A DNA stretch of 64,000 bases, from positions 152,197 to 216,196 of the forward strand of contig CANOTP010000003.1 of assembly GCA_947570135.1 (NCBI GenBank). Reading direction: 5' to 3'. This DNA is from an uncultured Candidatus Melainabacteria bacterium (GTDB lineage Bacteria > Cyanobacteriota > Vampirovibrionia > Gastranaerophilales > Gastranaerophilaceae). Below are positions 9,823 through 18,227 of this stretch, in pieces. The notes beneath the pieces are model-generated. The model was not told the origin of the DNA. It made no database searches and was given only the letters and a program-made list of their open reading frames with translations. Both the position numbers and the translations under genes were made by a program. The number at the start of each line of letters is the position of its first letter. Within the stretch, counting starts at the first letter, position 1.

Positions 9823-10041
9823 ATGAAAGATAAACGAAATAATATTTTTGCCGGAAATCTAAAGGCTGAAAGGTATCGTAAAGGGGTTACTCAAGCCGAA
9901 TTGGCGGAAAAAGTTGAGGTTTCCGAAAGTACAATAAGCTTACTTGAGCGGGGCTTGCAAACACCTTCAATTTTTCTGGTTTATGATATTTCAAAGTTTT
10001 TCGGTATAGATATTAATGAGTTGTTAAAAAATATTCCATAA
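9823..10041 (+). CDS. XRE-family small HTH regulator
   Basis: 72 residues, essentially a single helix-turn-helix domain: LKAERYRKGVTQAELAEKVEVSESTISLLERGLQTPSI, with the recognition helix around residues 27-38, then a dimer-like tail FFGIDINELLKNIP. It is transcribed away from the prepilin gene on the opposite strand and is its probable regulator. The start fits a leaderless mRNA. It ends 1 base before a strong terminator. Confidence 0.9.
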   Translation: MKDKRNNIFAGNLKAERYRKGVTQAELAEKVEVSESTISLLERGLQTPSIFLVYDISKFFGIDINELLKNIP

Positions 10042-10042
10042 C

Positions 10043-10085
10043 AAATCGGCGGTGTGCAATTTTGCGCACCGCCGATTTTATTTTT
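10043..10085. terminator. Strong bidirectional terminator
   Basis: A 15-pair stem (AAATCGGCGGTGTGC with its complement, one G-U pair) with a 6-base loop is followed by T-rich sequence. It lies between convergent genes ending at 10041 and 10084 and has A/T flanks on both sides, so it can serve both. Confidence 0.85.
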
Positions 10086-10545
10086 ATGCTTGGTTTACTG
10101 CATTTTCATCTGCTGCTTGAGCCCGTTTTGTGTTAGTTATTGAATCAACTAATGCACCTGCTCCAAGACCTGCTAAGCCTAATGCCGAACAAGCGATTGC
10201 AAGCGGTTTAAATTTCATAGCGCCTTTTGTGAGTAATTTTGTGGCAACGGGAGCTATTGTACCTAATATTGCACCCCAGAATTTACCTTTATTTGTTGTT
10301 TTATATCGGTTTCCTGTTTCTGTTGTTGCAACATTGGTATCTTTTTCCGTTAAGCAGTTTGTTAACCCGTCAGGATCATTTGCTGCGGTTTTTGTTTGTT
10401 CGTTAAATGTAACCGTATCAGCGTTTAAATTATTCATTTGCGGTACGTTATCAAATAAATTTCCGTCAACGATATTTTCCAAATCTTTTAGATACGGATT
10501 GGTAAACATACATGGAGTATTACCTAAACCTACTTGTGAAACCAT
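10084..10545 (-). CDS. Hypothetical protein with hydrophobic helices
   Basis: 153 residues. The N-terminal half is polar and Asn/Thr-rich (MVSQVGLGNTPCMFTNPYLKDL, no signal peptide). The C-terminal half has a basic stretch (RYKTTNKGKFWG) followed by two hydrophobic segments (AILGTIAPVATKLL and PLAIACSALGLAGLGAGALV). No family is recognised. An A/G-rich ribosome site (GAAAGGTGTG) precedes the start. Confidence 0.55.
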   Translation of the reverse strand: MVSQVGLGNTPCMFTNPYLKDLENIVDGNLFDNVPQMNNLNADTVTFNEQTKTAANDPDGLTNCLTEKDTNVATTETGNRYKTTNKGKFWGAILGTIAPVATKLLTKGAMKFKPLAIACSALGLAGLGAGALVDSITNTKRAQAADENAVNQA

Positions 10546-10695
10546 AGAAACACACCTTTCATTATAAAAAATAACTAACCTTAACCTTTAACATATATAT
10601 AAAGTAATTTTTTTTATCGAATTTGCGCATTTGTTACAGAAATTTAACAAAATTTTTTATTTACCGCGCTCGGGTTTTGTGATAGTCTTTTGGGT

Positions 10696-11250
10696 ATGGA
10701 GAAGACTTGGTATTCAATATTTAAGACGTTTTTCAAAGTCGGTACGCTATTATTAGGTGGCGGATATGTTATTTTACCGCTTTTAACAAGCGAGCTTGTT
10801 GATAAGAAAAAATGGATTACATCGGAAGAACTTTGCGAGTATTACGCTCTGGGGGCATCATTACCGGGGATTATTGCTGCGAATACAGCGATTTTTGTCG
10901 GCAGAAAGTTAATGGGCGGGGTTGGTGCGCTGGCCGCGATTTTAGGAATGGTATTACCTGCATTTTTGGCTATAGTATTACTCGCGTCTGTTTTAAGTGA
11001 AATTATAAATAATTCTTACATTCAATATATATTTTGGGGTGTCGGCGTCGGGGTTATTGTATTGCTTTTTCTTGCCGTAAAAGAAATGTGGAAAAAATCT
11101 GTAACGGATAAGTTTTCGGGTATTGTTTATGCTGCGTGTTTGTTGCTTGCGTTGTGGGGGAAGGTTCCGTTAGCTGTGATAATTATCGGGGCTTTTGTAT
11201 TCGGGATTGTTTGGCAAAAGATTGAAGACAGGCGCGGGGGTGTTAGATGA
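10696..11250 (+). CDS. chrA: Chromate transporter, first half-size subunit
   Basis: 184 residues from the ATG at 10696; an in-frame TTG two codons earlier is less likely. The N-terminal CHR motif F-K-V-G-x-L-L-x-G-G-G-Y-V-I-L-P-L-L is followed by about five membrane helices, including LPGIIAANTAIFVGRKLMGGVGA. In short-chain CHR systems two half-size proteins with opposite topology form one chromate (or sulfate-like anion) exporter. The next gene is the partner and starts inside this stop codon (ATGA). Confidence 0.88.
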   Translation: MEKTWYSIFKTFFKVGTLLLGGGYVILPLLTSELVDKKKWITSEELCEYYALGASLPGIIAANTAIFVGRKLMGGVGALAAILGMVLPAFLAIVLLASVLSEIINNSYIQYIFWGVGVGVIVLLFLAVKEMWKKSVTDKFSGIVYAACLLLALWGKVPLAVIIIGAFVFGIVWQKIEDRRGGVR

Positions 11251-11783
11251 TATACCTTCGTTTGTTTGTACAATTTTTTCATGTCGGGGTATTCTCGTTT
11301 GGCGGCGGGTATGCGACGTTACCGTTTTTGTATGATATAGCTGAAAAATATCATTGGTACAGCGCAAAACAGTTAACAGATATGCTTGCGGTATCTTCAA
11401 TTACCCCGGGACCTGTCGGGGTTAATGTTGCGACTTTTGCAGGATTTACAACGTCAGGCATTTTGGGTGCATTAGTTGCAACAACATCTGTAATTTTGCC
11501 TTCTTTTATTATCGTAACCCTTGTTTCTAAGATGTTAGATAAATTCAAGACAAACAGATGCGTAAAAGGCGCGATAAGAGGTATAAAATCCGCAGGTTGT
11601 GCGCTTTTATCGGCAGTCGGGGTAAAGCTTTTATTCACATCAAATTTGCATTTGTTTGGTACGATGCTACTTGTTGTGCTTTTGATTATGAGTTTTTTAA
11701 AAAAGCGCGACCCGCTTTTTTACCTTGGAGTTTCGGCAGTTGTCGGGCTTATTATCGGCAGTTTAAACCTGATAGGTGTTTAG
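11247..11783 (+). CDS. chrA: Chromate transporter, second half-size subunit
   Basis: 178 residues, homologous to the preceding gene: FFHVGVFSFGGGYATLPFL and SSITPGPVGVNVATFAGF are the conserved CHR motifs, with hydrophobic helices to the end. Together the two genes make the short-chain two-component form of ChrA. Overlap with the upstream stop suggests coupled translation and equal amounts. Confidence 0.88.
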   Translation: MIYLRLFVQFFHVGVFSFGGGYATLPFLYDIAEKYHWYSAKQLTDMLAVSSITPGPVGVNVATFAGFTTSGILGALVATTSVILPSFIIVTLVSKMLDKFKTNRCVKGAIRGIKSAGCALLSAVGVKLLFTSNLHLFGTMLLVVLLIMSFLKKRDPLFYLGVSAVVGLIIGSLNLIGV

Positions 11784-11957
11784 CTATCCGTAATAGTCCA
11801 TACCACCGTCATCCGGGTTATCAACCCAGATAACGGTTACTTCCGGCTGTCTGTAAAAAGGATTAAACCAATGGCTTTCGTCTGTAAAATCTATTATTGC
11901 GTCGTAATATGAAATCTGTTTTGCAATCTTTTTTGTGTAAGCTAATAAATCTGTCAT
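11784..11957 (-). CDS. Small hypothetical protein (57 aa)
   Basis: MTDLLAYTKKIAKQISYYDA at the start, acidic and aromatic-rich C-terminus (PEVTVIWVDNPDDGGMDYYG). The ATG at 11957 is chosen because AGGAAA lies 6 bases upstream; an in-frame ATG six codons earlier has no such site. It ends directly against the convergent chromate gene. Family not recognised. Confidence 0.55.
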   Translation of the reverse strand: MTDLLAYTKKIAKQISYYDAIIDFTDESHWFNPFYRQPEVTVIWVDNPDDGGMDYYG

Positions 11958-12126
11958 AATTTTCCTAACTATCATAATAAGTATATTGTCAGCTATTTTT
12001 CATCCCGAATAATCCCCGAAAAGTGTCAATTTTGATGTTTTTATATTCCCCTAATGAACTAATCCCGTAACTGATTGTTTTTTGTAACCTTAAAGATTAT
12101 TTTATGAATACAATTTGGAGGAGATT

Positions 12127-12705
12127 ATGAGTGAAAAATTTAAGGGTTCAAAGACAGAACAAAATCTTATAAATTCGTTTGCGGGAGAGGCGCAGGCAAG
12201 AAATCGATATACTTATTTTGCAAAAATTGCGCAAAAAGAAGGGTATGAACAAATTGCCGCGGTTTTTCTTGAAACTGCTGATAATGAACTTGAACATGCA
12301 AAACTTTTTTATAACCATATCGGCAACAACCCGCTTGGTCATGTTGATGCGTTTTATCCGTTTGAGCTAGGAACAACATCAGAAAATCTTGCAAGTGCGA
12401 TTGCAGGTGAAACAGATGAGTTTGATGTTTTATATTACGATGCTGAAATTACCGCAAAAGAAGAAGGATTTGATGCTATTGCAAACACTTTTCATAATGT
12501 GCGAATGGTAGAACAACACCACGCGGAGCGTTATAAAAAACTGTATGAACAGATGTCAAACGGAACACTTTTCCATAAAGATGAAGAAGTTACCTGGATT
12601 TGCAGAAAGTGCGGGTATTTACACAAAGGACAAGCTGCGCCTGAATTTTGTCCGAATTGTTATCATCCGCAAGGCTATTTTCAGGTTTTATGCGAAAAAT
12701 ACTAG
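12127..12705 (+). CDS. rbr: Rubrerythrin
   Basis: 192 residues from the ATG after GGAGG. The ferritin-like diiron domain shows E-A-Q-A-R-N-R-Y, E-L-E-H-A-K and E-x-x-H ligands (VEQHHAERY). The C-terminal rubredoxin-like domain has C-R-K-C-G-Y and C-P-N-C. It reduces hydrogen peroxide in the cytoplasm of anaerobes with electrons from rubredoxin. A rubredoxin gene is at 26593 behind a PerR-like regulator. I see no clear PerR box at this promoter. Confidence 0.95.
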   Translation: MSEKFKGSKTEQNLINSFAGEAQARNRYTYFAKIAQKEGYEQIAAVFLETADNELEHAKLFYNHIGNNPLGHVDAFYPFELGTTSENLASAIAGETDEFDVLYYDAEITAKEEGFDAIANTFHNVRMVEQHHAERYKKLYEQMSNGTLFHKDEEVTWICRKCGYLHKGQAAPEFCPNCYHPQGYFQVLCEKY

Positions 12706-12724
12706 AAACATATGAGTTTAGTTA

Positions 12725-12754
12725 TTGCACTTACGGGGTTGATTATAATATAAT
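12725..12754 (+). promoter_or_regulatory. Promoter of the AsmA-like gene
   Basis: TTGCAC (12725-12730), an 18-base spacer and TATAAT (12749-12754). The box ends 9 bases before the ATG at 12764 and there is no Shine-Dalgarno, so the mRNA would be nearly or fully leaderless. Confidence 0.55.
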
Positions 12755-12763
12755 AAGTGTAAT

Positions 12764-15700
12764 ATGAAGAGAAAATATAAAATTGCAGCGGTAGTAGGTT
12801 TAACCCTTGTAACCTTCGGGCTTTATACGTGGGGGATTCCTGCTGTTGTAAATATTAAATCGCATAAAAGTTTTATTGAAAAAACAATAAAAGAAAAATC
12901 GGGTTTTACGGTAGATATAGGAAATCCCGAGCTTTCTATGGGTGTTTTCCCTTCTGTCTGGATAAGAAGTGATAATATTTCCGTTCTTAATGATGATAAA
13001 ACCAAGGCATTGTCTGTTGATGGGCCAAAGTTAAAATTAAAACTTTTCCCTCTGCTGTTTAAGAAAATAGAGATTTCAAAACTTTACGCTGATAAAGAAG
13101 ATGTTCATTTTGTATTGACGAAGGATTCAAAGTTCTTGTTGGGTCAGTATCCGCTTGAGGATTTGAAAAAAGAAAACGGTGAATTTACGTTATCTAAGAT
13201 GAAATTAAGTTTGGGCGAATATAACATCACTCTTGATGATAAGAAGAATTCTCAAAATGTGGCTTTAAAAGGTAAGTATTTTAACCATGGGAAATATGTT
13301 CAAAATAAACATATCCGCTTTGCTACCGAAAGTGTTCTGACTGTCAGAGATAAATCAACTGATATTTTCACAGATGTTGCAATAAAACTTCCGATTGACA
13401 GGCTGTCAGAAGACCAGTTTAAATTGAACGCGAATATTAAAAATTTTGATATCTCATCTATTTCAGATTACGTTAATATATTATCAAAAGGCAAAATAAA
13501 ATCCTTAAACGGGATTGTGAATTTCACCGCTGATACTCAGCCTGATAAATTGAACCACAAAAAAATAAAAACAAACCTTACAACCGAACGTTTAGCAGTA
13601 ATCGGACAGGATAAAGCTTCATCTGTTATTTATGATGATAAACTGAATGCCGTTTTTAATTTCAGGACAATCGAAAACGGAATCCATATTGATGATTTTA
13701 CGCTTAAGTCTGATAAAATTCACGCGAAAGCCTCAGGAAAAGTTTTTGATTTAGGGCATAAAGCTCCTAAGTATAATATTGAAGCCGAAGTTAATAATAC
13801 AAGGCTTGAAGATGTTGTTGCAATACTCCCTGGTAGTGAAACTTTATTGCCTGATTTCAATTTATATAGGCTAAAAAAATATGTTATTTATGGTGACGGT
13901 GAGGGTAAAGTTAAGTTTGTTGGGCATGGTAACAGACCAAATGTCAAAGGTTATGTAAAACTACGCGATATGTACCTTATTCACCCTATGAAAGGTGCGC
14001 CTGAAAACGCCAGAGTTGATTTAAACTTTTTAGGCAAAAAAATGCTTCTTGATGTTTTTGTGCCTGCCGCGAATAATCAAAATGTTAGTGTTAAAGGTAA
14101 TGTTTTAATTGATGGCTCAAAATACTCCGAACTTGAAATCCATAGTACCGATAATGTTGATATAGGTGCTGCTCAGGAAATCTTGAATCCGCTGCATGAA
14201 ATTTTAAAATTTCAACTTGGGCCCGTTCCGATTATGAAAATCGAAGGGAAAGGTAATATCAATATGCGCTCGGCGGGGAAAAAAGTTGACCCGCATATTT
14301 GGGGTGCAATCAATTTTAAAGATGCAACAGCTTCATTTAATGAAATTAATCATCTTGTATTAAAAAACGGCTCGGGAGAAGTAGTTTTTAATGATACCCA
14401 AACAACATTCAGAACTTTTTCTGCATTTATCAACGGTAAGCCTGTTGAAATTAAGGGTGATTGTTCAGTTCTTGGTAAGTTAAATGTTTATGTAACGTCA
14501 AAAGGGCAGGATGTTAAAAACCTTGTAAAAGTAATTAATTCATCTCCGATTCTTGTCGATGTACAAAAAGTTATCAAACCGTTTCAAAACCCTCAAGGTG
14601 TTGCTGATGTATTTTTAAACATTTACGGCACGGCTAAAAACGCGGAAGAAGTCGTGTTTAACCAGGATTTATTTTCAAAAGGAACCATAACTCTTCATAA
14701 TGCACAAACTACCATGCAAGATACATTTCTGCCGTTTAAGCATGTTAACGGGGTAGTAAATTTTGACCAATATGATTCTGATTATGATGTAACAGGGTTT
14801 GTTCGCGGTTCAAAAGTACGAATTAACGGTACGGGTTCAAATTCAATGATTGATTTAAAGGCACACTCCGATAAATTCTTACTTGAAGATATTTTTGAAC
14901 TGCTGCATAACGAGATGACACTTCCTTATCAAAAAGAAATGGGAAAAATTTATGTCTCATTTAACGGCGGATACAAAGGAACTGCGGATGCTGATAACAT
15001 TGATTACAAAAAAATCAGAGTTGACGGAAAATTTATCCCGAATATGGAATCATCTAATCCGATAAAACTTAGTGGCGGGACTTTTAATATTAAAAACGGA
15101 TTCTTAAAAACTCCGACTCTTCACGGTTTATTTAACGGAACCCCTATAACTTTATCATTCACTGCAAAAGACTTGGATAAAGAGATTATGAGTGTTTCTG
15201 AGGCTGATTTTAATTTCAAAAACTTTGATATAAGTTCAATTAATTCAATCAAAAAACAAATTACGCTCCCGCCTGAAATTGCTTCTCAAATAGATAATAT
15301 AACCGATATTAACGGAACAATAGATATTTCAGGGCATATCAAAAACAATAATATTTACGCAAACACTAATCTTAAAGGCACCAGTTTTGTTTATAAACCG
15401 CTTGGAGCAGTCGTTCGGGTTCTAAATGGTCAGGCTAATATGCGCGGCGATGTTTTGTATTTGGATAAGGTTAATTCAAGAGTGAGCGGGATGCCAGTAT
15501 TTGTGGACGGCAGAATCGCGAATGCCATGAAAAATCCTGAATTGAATCTTTCAATCAGTTCAAAACTTACTCAGGCATTTTTTGATAGATTTTATAACTC
15601 AAAATCAGTTTACCCGGTTAAAGTGAAAGGTGATATTAATCTGGTTTCACGTTTAAGAGGACCGATGAATGCAATTGCAGCAAAATCAACGCTGAATCTA

Positions 15701-17263
15701 GGTGAGAATGCATCTCTTTACTATATGGGAGCAACTTTAGCAGGCGCCCCGACTGGTACGGTAAGCTCTGACGGTATCACCACAAATCCTGTTTCAATTA
15801 TCACGGATGCCGTTCTTTATCCTGATAAGATTAAACTTAATTCAATGGATTACAATCAAATAATTACATCTCAAAATAAAAGAAAATCCGTACAAAAACA
15901 GTTATCAGCCTCAGGTGAGATAAAACTTTTAAAAGATAATCTTTTAGGATTCAAGAATTTTCATATAAAAACCGAACATCCGACTAATGCCAGAATATTT
16001 AACGTTCTGTTTAAAAAGCCGACGATTAAGCAAGGTGTATTTACAACTGATATGACAATTAACGGAACCTCTGATTTTCCTTATATTTTAGGGTTCTTGA
16101 ATGTGAAAAGTGTTGATATACCATTGCTGGATTCAACTGTTCGTGATGTTAATCTGGATTTTAAAAACGATTATATTTATTTAAATTCAAAAGCCGTTGT
16201 ATTAACAAACGATATTGATGTTAACGCTAAAATTGTTAATAAACCCGTAAAACCAGTTGTGGTTGAAGATTTTAATGTCCAAATGGATGAACTTAACTTA
16301 AATGTTATAACACAGGCCATGAGCGATTTAGAAGCCGACAGTACCAGAACAGGTGCTAATACCGACCTCTCTCAAGCTTTGAAAGCCGATGATTTAATCA
16401 TAAAAAATGCAAACGTGAATGCGGATAAAATTATTATCAAAAAAGCTGATGCGACTAACTTTAAATCGCACATGACACTTGGTTCTGACGGCGTGTTTAA
16501 GATTGATAATTACTCGTTCAATCTCGCAAACGGCATCGTAAACGGGGCTATAAATTATGATTTGAATAAGTTAAACGGTAAGGCTTCAATGGAGATTAAT
16601 AACGCTGATGCTCAGATTATTGCCGAAAACTTCTTTGATATGCCGGGGCAGATGTACGGACTTGTTACAGGTAAAATGAATGTGGCATGTACGGGATTAT
16701 CAAGCGTTGATTGCGTGAATACCTTATCAGGTGACGGAACATTTGAAGTAACAGACGGAAGGATGCCGAAACTCGGGTCTTTAGAATATCTTCTAAAAGC
16801 AGGAAACCTTATTACAGGCGGAGTTACTGGATTATCAATAAACGGTATTATTGATTTGATTACACCTTTAAAAACAGGTGATTTCAAAAAAATCAGCGGA
16901 GATATTCACGTTGAAAACGGTATTGCAAACGATATCAATGTGTATTCATCAGGTCAGGATTTGAATATGTATATGACAGGAAGTTATAATATCGCAACTC
17001 TTGTAGCTGATATGGAAGTTTACGGAAGCTTGTCCAAAAACTTCTCAACAATATTGGGCAAAATCGCAAATTCTTCACTGAATACTTTATTTAATACAAT
17101 CCCGGGGATTAATATCAACGAAATTAACCCAAAATCAACAAGTAATATAAATAAGATTCCGAATTTTGATAAATCAAATACTTTGCGAGTGTTTAAGGCA
17201 GAGATTTACGGAGATATCAACGGCAGCAACTACGTTAAAAGTTTCCGCTGGATTAAAGATTAG
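12764..17263 (+). CDS. Giant AsmA/TamB-like envelope protein
   Basis: 1499 residues. One N-terminal membrane helix (KIAAVVGLTLVTFGLYTWGI) anchors it, and nearly all the rest is beta-rich periplasmic sequence with repeated V-x-I-x-G-x patterns. The start has the AsmA-type segment SGFTVDIGNPELSMGVFPSVWIRSDNISV; the end has the AsmA_2-like part around GKMNVACTGLSSVDCVNTLSGDG and LGSLEYLLKAGNLI. Long AsmA-like proteins (TamB, YhdP, YdbH) form hydrophobic bridges that carry phospholipid between the inner and outer membranes. This supports a diderm envelope. It appears to be transcribed alone. Confidence 0.8.
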   Translation: MKRKYKIAAVVGLTLVTFGLYTWGIPAVVNIKSHKSFIEKTIKEKSGFTVDIGNPELSMGVFPSVWIRSDNISVLNDDKTKALSVDGPKLKLKLFPLLFKKIEISKLYADKEDVHFVLTKDSKFLLGQYPLEDLKKENGEFTLSKMKLSLGEYNITLDDKKNSQNVALKGKYFNHGKYVQNKHIRFATESVLTVRDKSTDIFTDVAIKLPIDRLSEDQFKLNANIKNFDISSISDYVNILSKGKIKSLNGIVNFTADTQPDKLNHKKIKTNLTTERLAVIGQDKASSVIYDDKLNAVFNFRTIENGIHIDDFTLKSDKIHAKASGKVFDLGHKAPKYNIEAEVNNTRLEDVVAILPGSETLLPDFNLYRLKKYVIYGDGEGKVKFVGHGNRPNVKGYVKLRDMYLIHPMKGAPENARVDLNFLGKKMLLDVFVPAANNQNVSVKGNVLIDGSKYSELEIHSTDNVDIGAAQEILNPLHEILKFQLGPVPIMKIEGKGNINMRSAGKKVDPHIWGAINFKDATASFNEINHLVLKNGSGEVVFNDTQTTFRTFSAFINGKPVEIKGDCSVLGKLNVYVTSKGQDVKNLVKVINSSPILVDVQKVIKPFQNPQGVADVFLNIYGTAKNAEEVVFNQDLFSKGTITLHNAQTTMQDTFLPFKHVNGVVNFDQYDSDYDVTGFVRGSKVRINGTGSNSMIDLKAHSDKFLLEDIFELLHNEMTLPYQKEMGKIYVSFNGGYKGTADADNIDYKKIRVDGKFIPNMESSNPIKLSGGTFNIKNGFLKTPTLHGLFNGTPITLSFTAKDLDKEIMSVSEADFNFKNFDISSINSIKKQITLPPEIASQIDNITDINGTIDISGHIKNNNIYANTNLKGTSFVYKPLGAVVRVLNGQANMRGDVLYLDKVNSRVSGMPVFVDGRIANAMKNPELNLSISSKLTQAFFDRFYNSKSVYPVKVKGDINLVSRLRGPMNAIAAKSTLNLGENASLYYMGATLAGAPTGTVSSDGITTNPVSIITDAVLYPDKIKLNSMDYNQIITSQNKRKSVQKQLSASGEIKLLKDNLLGFKNFHIKTEHPTNARIFNVLFKKPTIKQGVFTTDMTINGTSDFPYILGFLNVKSVDIPLLDSTVRDVNLDFKNDYIYLNSKAVVLTNDIDVNAKIVNKPVKPVVVEDFNVQMDELNLNVITQAMSDLEADSTRTGANTDLSQALKADDLIIKNANVNADKIIIKKADATNFKSHMTLGSDGVFKIDNYSFNLANGIVNGAINYDLNKLNGKASMEINNADAQIIAENFFDMPGQMYGLVTGKMNVACTGLSSVDCVNTLSGDGTFEVTDGRMPKLGSLEYLLKAGNLITGGVTGLSINGIIDLITPLKTGDFKKISGDIHVENGIANDINVYSSGQDLNMYMTGSYNIATLVADMEVYGSLSKNFSTILGKIANSSLNTLFNTIPGININEINPKSTSNINKIPNFDKSNTLRVFKAEIYGDINGSNYVKSFRWIKD

Positions 17264-17355
17264 TACAGGGTATTGGGATGACAATAGTCTTATGATATGA
17301 GCGATATACGCGCTTGGCAGGAACGACTGCACTGTTGAGTCGGTTTAAATTTAAA

Positions 17356-17483
17356 TGTAACAAAATGTAAAGATGAGTTTGCGCAGGCTAAAATTCAATT
17401 ATAATGCCCTATATGATATGATGTGGCGGGACGGGACAATTTTATGGACTTTCGTGTTTTAATGAATATGTAGGTAAAACAAT
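17356..17483 (+). promoter_or_regulatory. Conserved promoter/leader module, copy A
   Basis: Three blocks recur at 57253-57380 with identical spacing. Block 1 is TGTAACAAAATGTAAAG (17356-17372). After 26 bases comes block 2 (17399-17422), which begins TTATAATGCCCTATATGA and holds a TATAAT box. After 46 more bases comes block 3, TGTAGGTAAAACAA (17469). The sequence between blocks has diverged. This is a promoter with a possible upstream regulator site and a conserved 5' leader for the gene at 17496. Confidence 0.65.
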
Positions 17484-17495
17484 AAAGGTAAGTTT

Positions 17496-17759
17496 ATGAT
17501 TGCAAGTGAAAGAATAGGTAATTTTGAAGTTCGTCCAATGGGTGACGGAAAATATTCATATCATACGACAGTTCCTGGACACTTAGGTGCAGGCGTTTTG
17601 TATGGCGAAAAAGCTCTCGAAGAATTTAGAGCAAAATATTCATTGGAGAGAACTCCGGATAAAGATGAGGTTGTTTTTAATAACAAGAATAAGGGTGGTG
17701 TAACTGATAAAGTGGAATTTCCTCTGGATAATGTAGACAAAGATGTTCTTAATTATTAG
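17496..17759 (+). CDS. Small protein of unknown function, ends at an in-frame TAG
   Basis: 87 residues starting MIASERIGNFEVRPMGDGKY after AAAGGTAAG. Polar, no membrane segment. The TAG at 17757 is followed in the same frame by open sequence to 18119, so the original product may have been 207 residues long. No family is recognised. The gene lies behind the leader module shared with 57401. Confidence 0.6.
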   Translation: MIASERIGNFEVRPMGDGKYSYHTTVPGHLGAGVLYGEKALEEFRAKYSLERTPDKDEVVFNNKNKGGVTDKVEFPLDNVDKDVLNY

Positions 17760-17765
17760 TATGAT

Positions 17766-18119
17766 GTGAGTCCGAGTGAATTTTACAGAGTTTCAAAAAT
17801 GAACTCTGAAAGCGGAGTTCATTTAAATATTTCAAATGGCTTTATGGGAATGTTTAACAGAACGGTTAAAGGTAAATGTAATGACCTTGATATAGATTTA
17901 AAGCTTGGTGATAACATGTTCAATTATGGAAAAGGAACCCTGAAAGGAAAAATCGGAAATCACGAAATGGATTTAAAATATAAAGTAAAAGATGACAAAA
18001 CACTTATCCTGGAAGGTAAAGGGTTAGACTCCCGCGAAGTTGCGATGAATAATTTGCTGTCAGTACTTATAATAGGGAATGTCGCATTTAATTCTTGGCG
18101 TGACAGAATACCTGTTTAG
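17766..18119 (+). CDS. In-frame continuation of the 17496 gene, or separate GTG-start ORF
   Basis: 117 residues if begun at the GTG at 17766. It is in the same frame as the preceding ORF and only two sense codons (TAT GAT) after its TAG. There is no Shine-Dalgarno before the GTG. The protein is beta-rich (HLNISNGFMGMFNRTVKGK, TLKGKIGNHEMDLKYKVK) and ends with a short hydrophobic stretch (LLSVLIIGNVAF). The easiest reading is a single gene split by a nonsense codon; coupled reinitiation is possible. Confidence 0.45.
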   Translation: MSPSEFYRVSKMNSESGVHLNISNGFMGMFNRTVKGKCNDLDIDLKLGDNMFNYGKGTLKGKIGNHEMDLKYKVKDDKTLILEGKGLDSREVAMNNLLSVLIIGNVAFNSWRDRIPV

Positions 18120-18128
18120 TAATTTCTT

Positions 18129-18165
18129 AAAGGGGCAGCGACTGAAAATCAGCCGCTGTCCCTTT
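18129..18165 (+). terminator. Terminator hairpin after the small-protein locus
   Basis: AAAGGG-G-CAGCG-A-CTG pairs with its complement around an AAAAT loop, with one mismatch and one G-U pair. The T run is short and lies in the stem. It is placed 9 bases after the stop at 18119. Confidence 0.7.
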
Positions 18166-18227
18166 ATATATGAACTTCCTGTTACTTCAATATTGATTTT
18201 ACCCCCTTTTTGTCATAAATTAAAAGT

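Noticed and set aside
10130-10567. Plus-strand ORF of 145 codons opposite the 10084 gene
   Set aside because: Antisense of a gene with a better ribosome site and a terminator in the right place.
17757-17759. Recoding of TAG as an amino acid
   Set aside because: TAG ends many normal genes here (for example 767, 2243, 9132-region genes), so the standard code applies.
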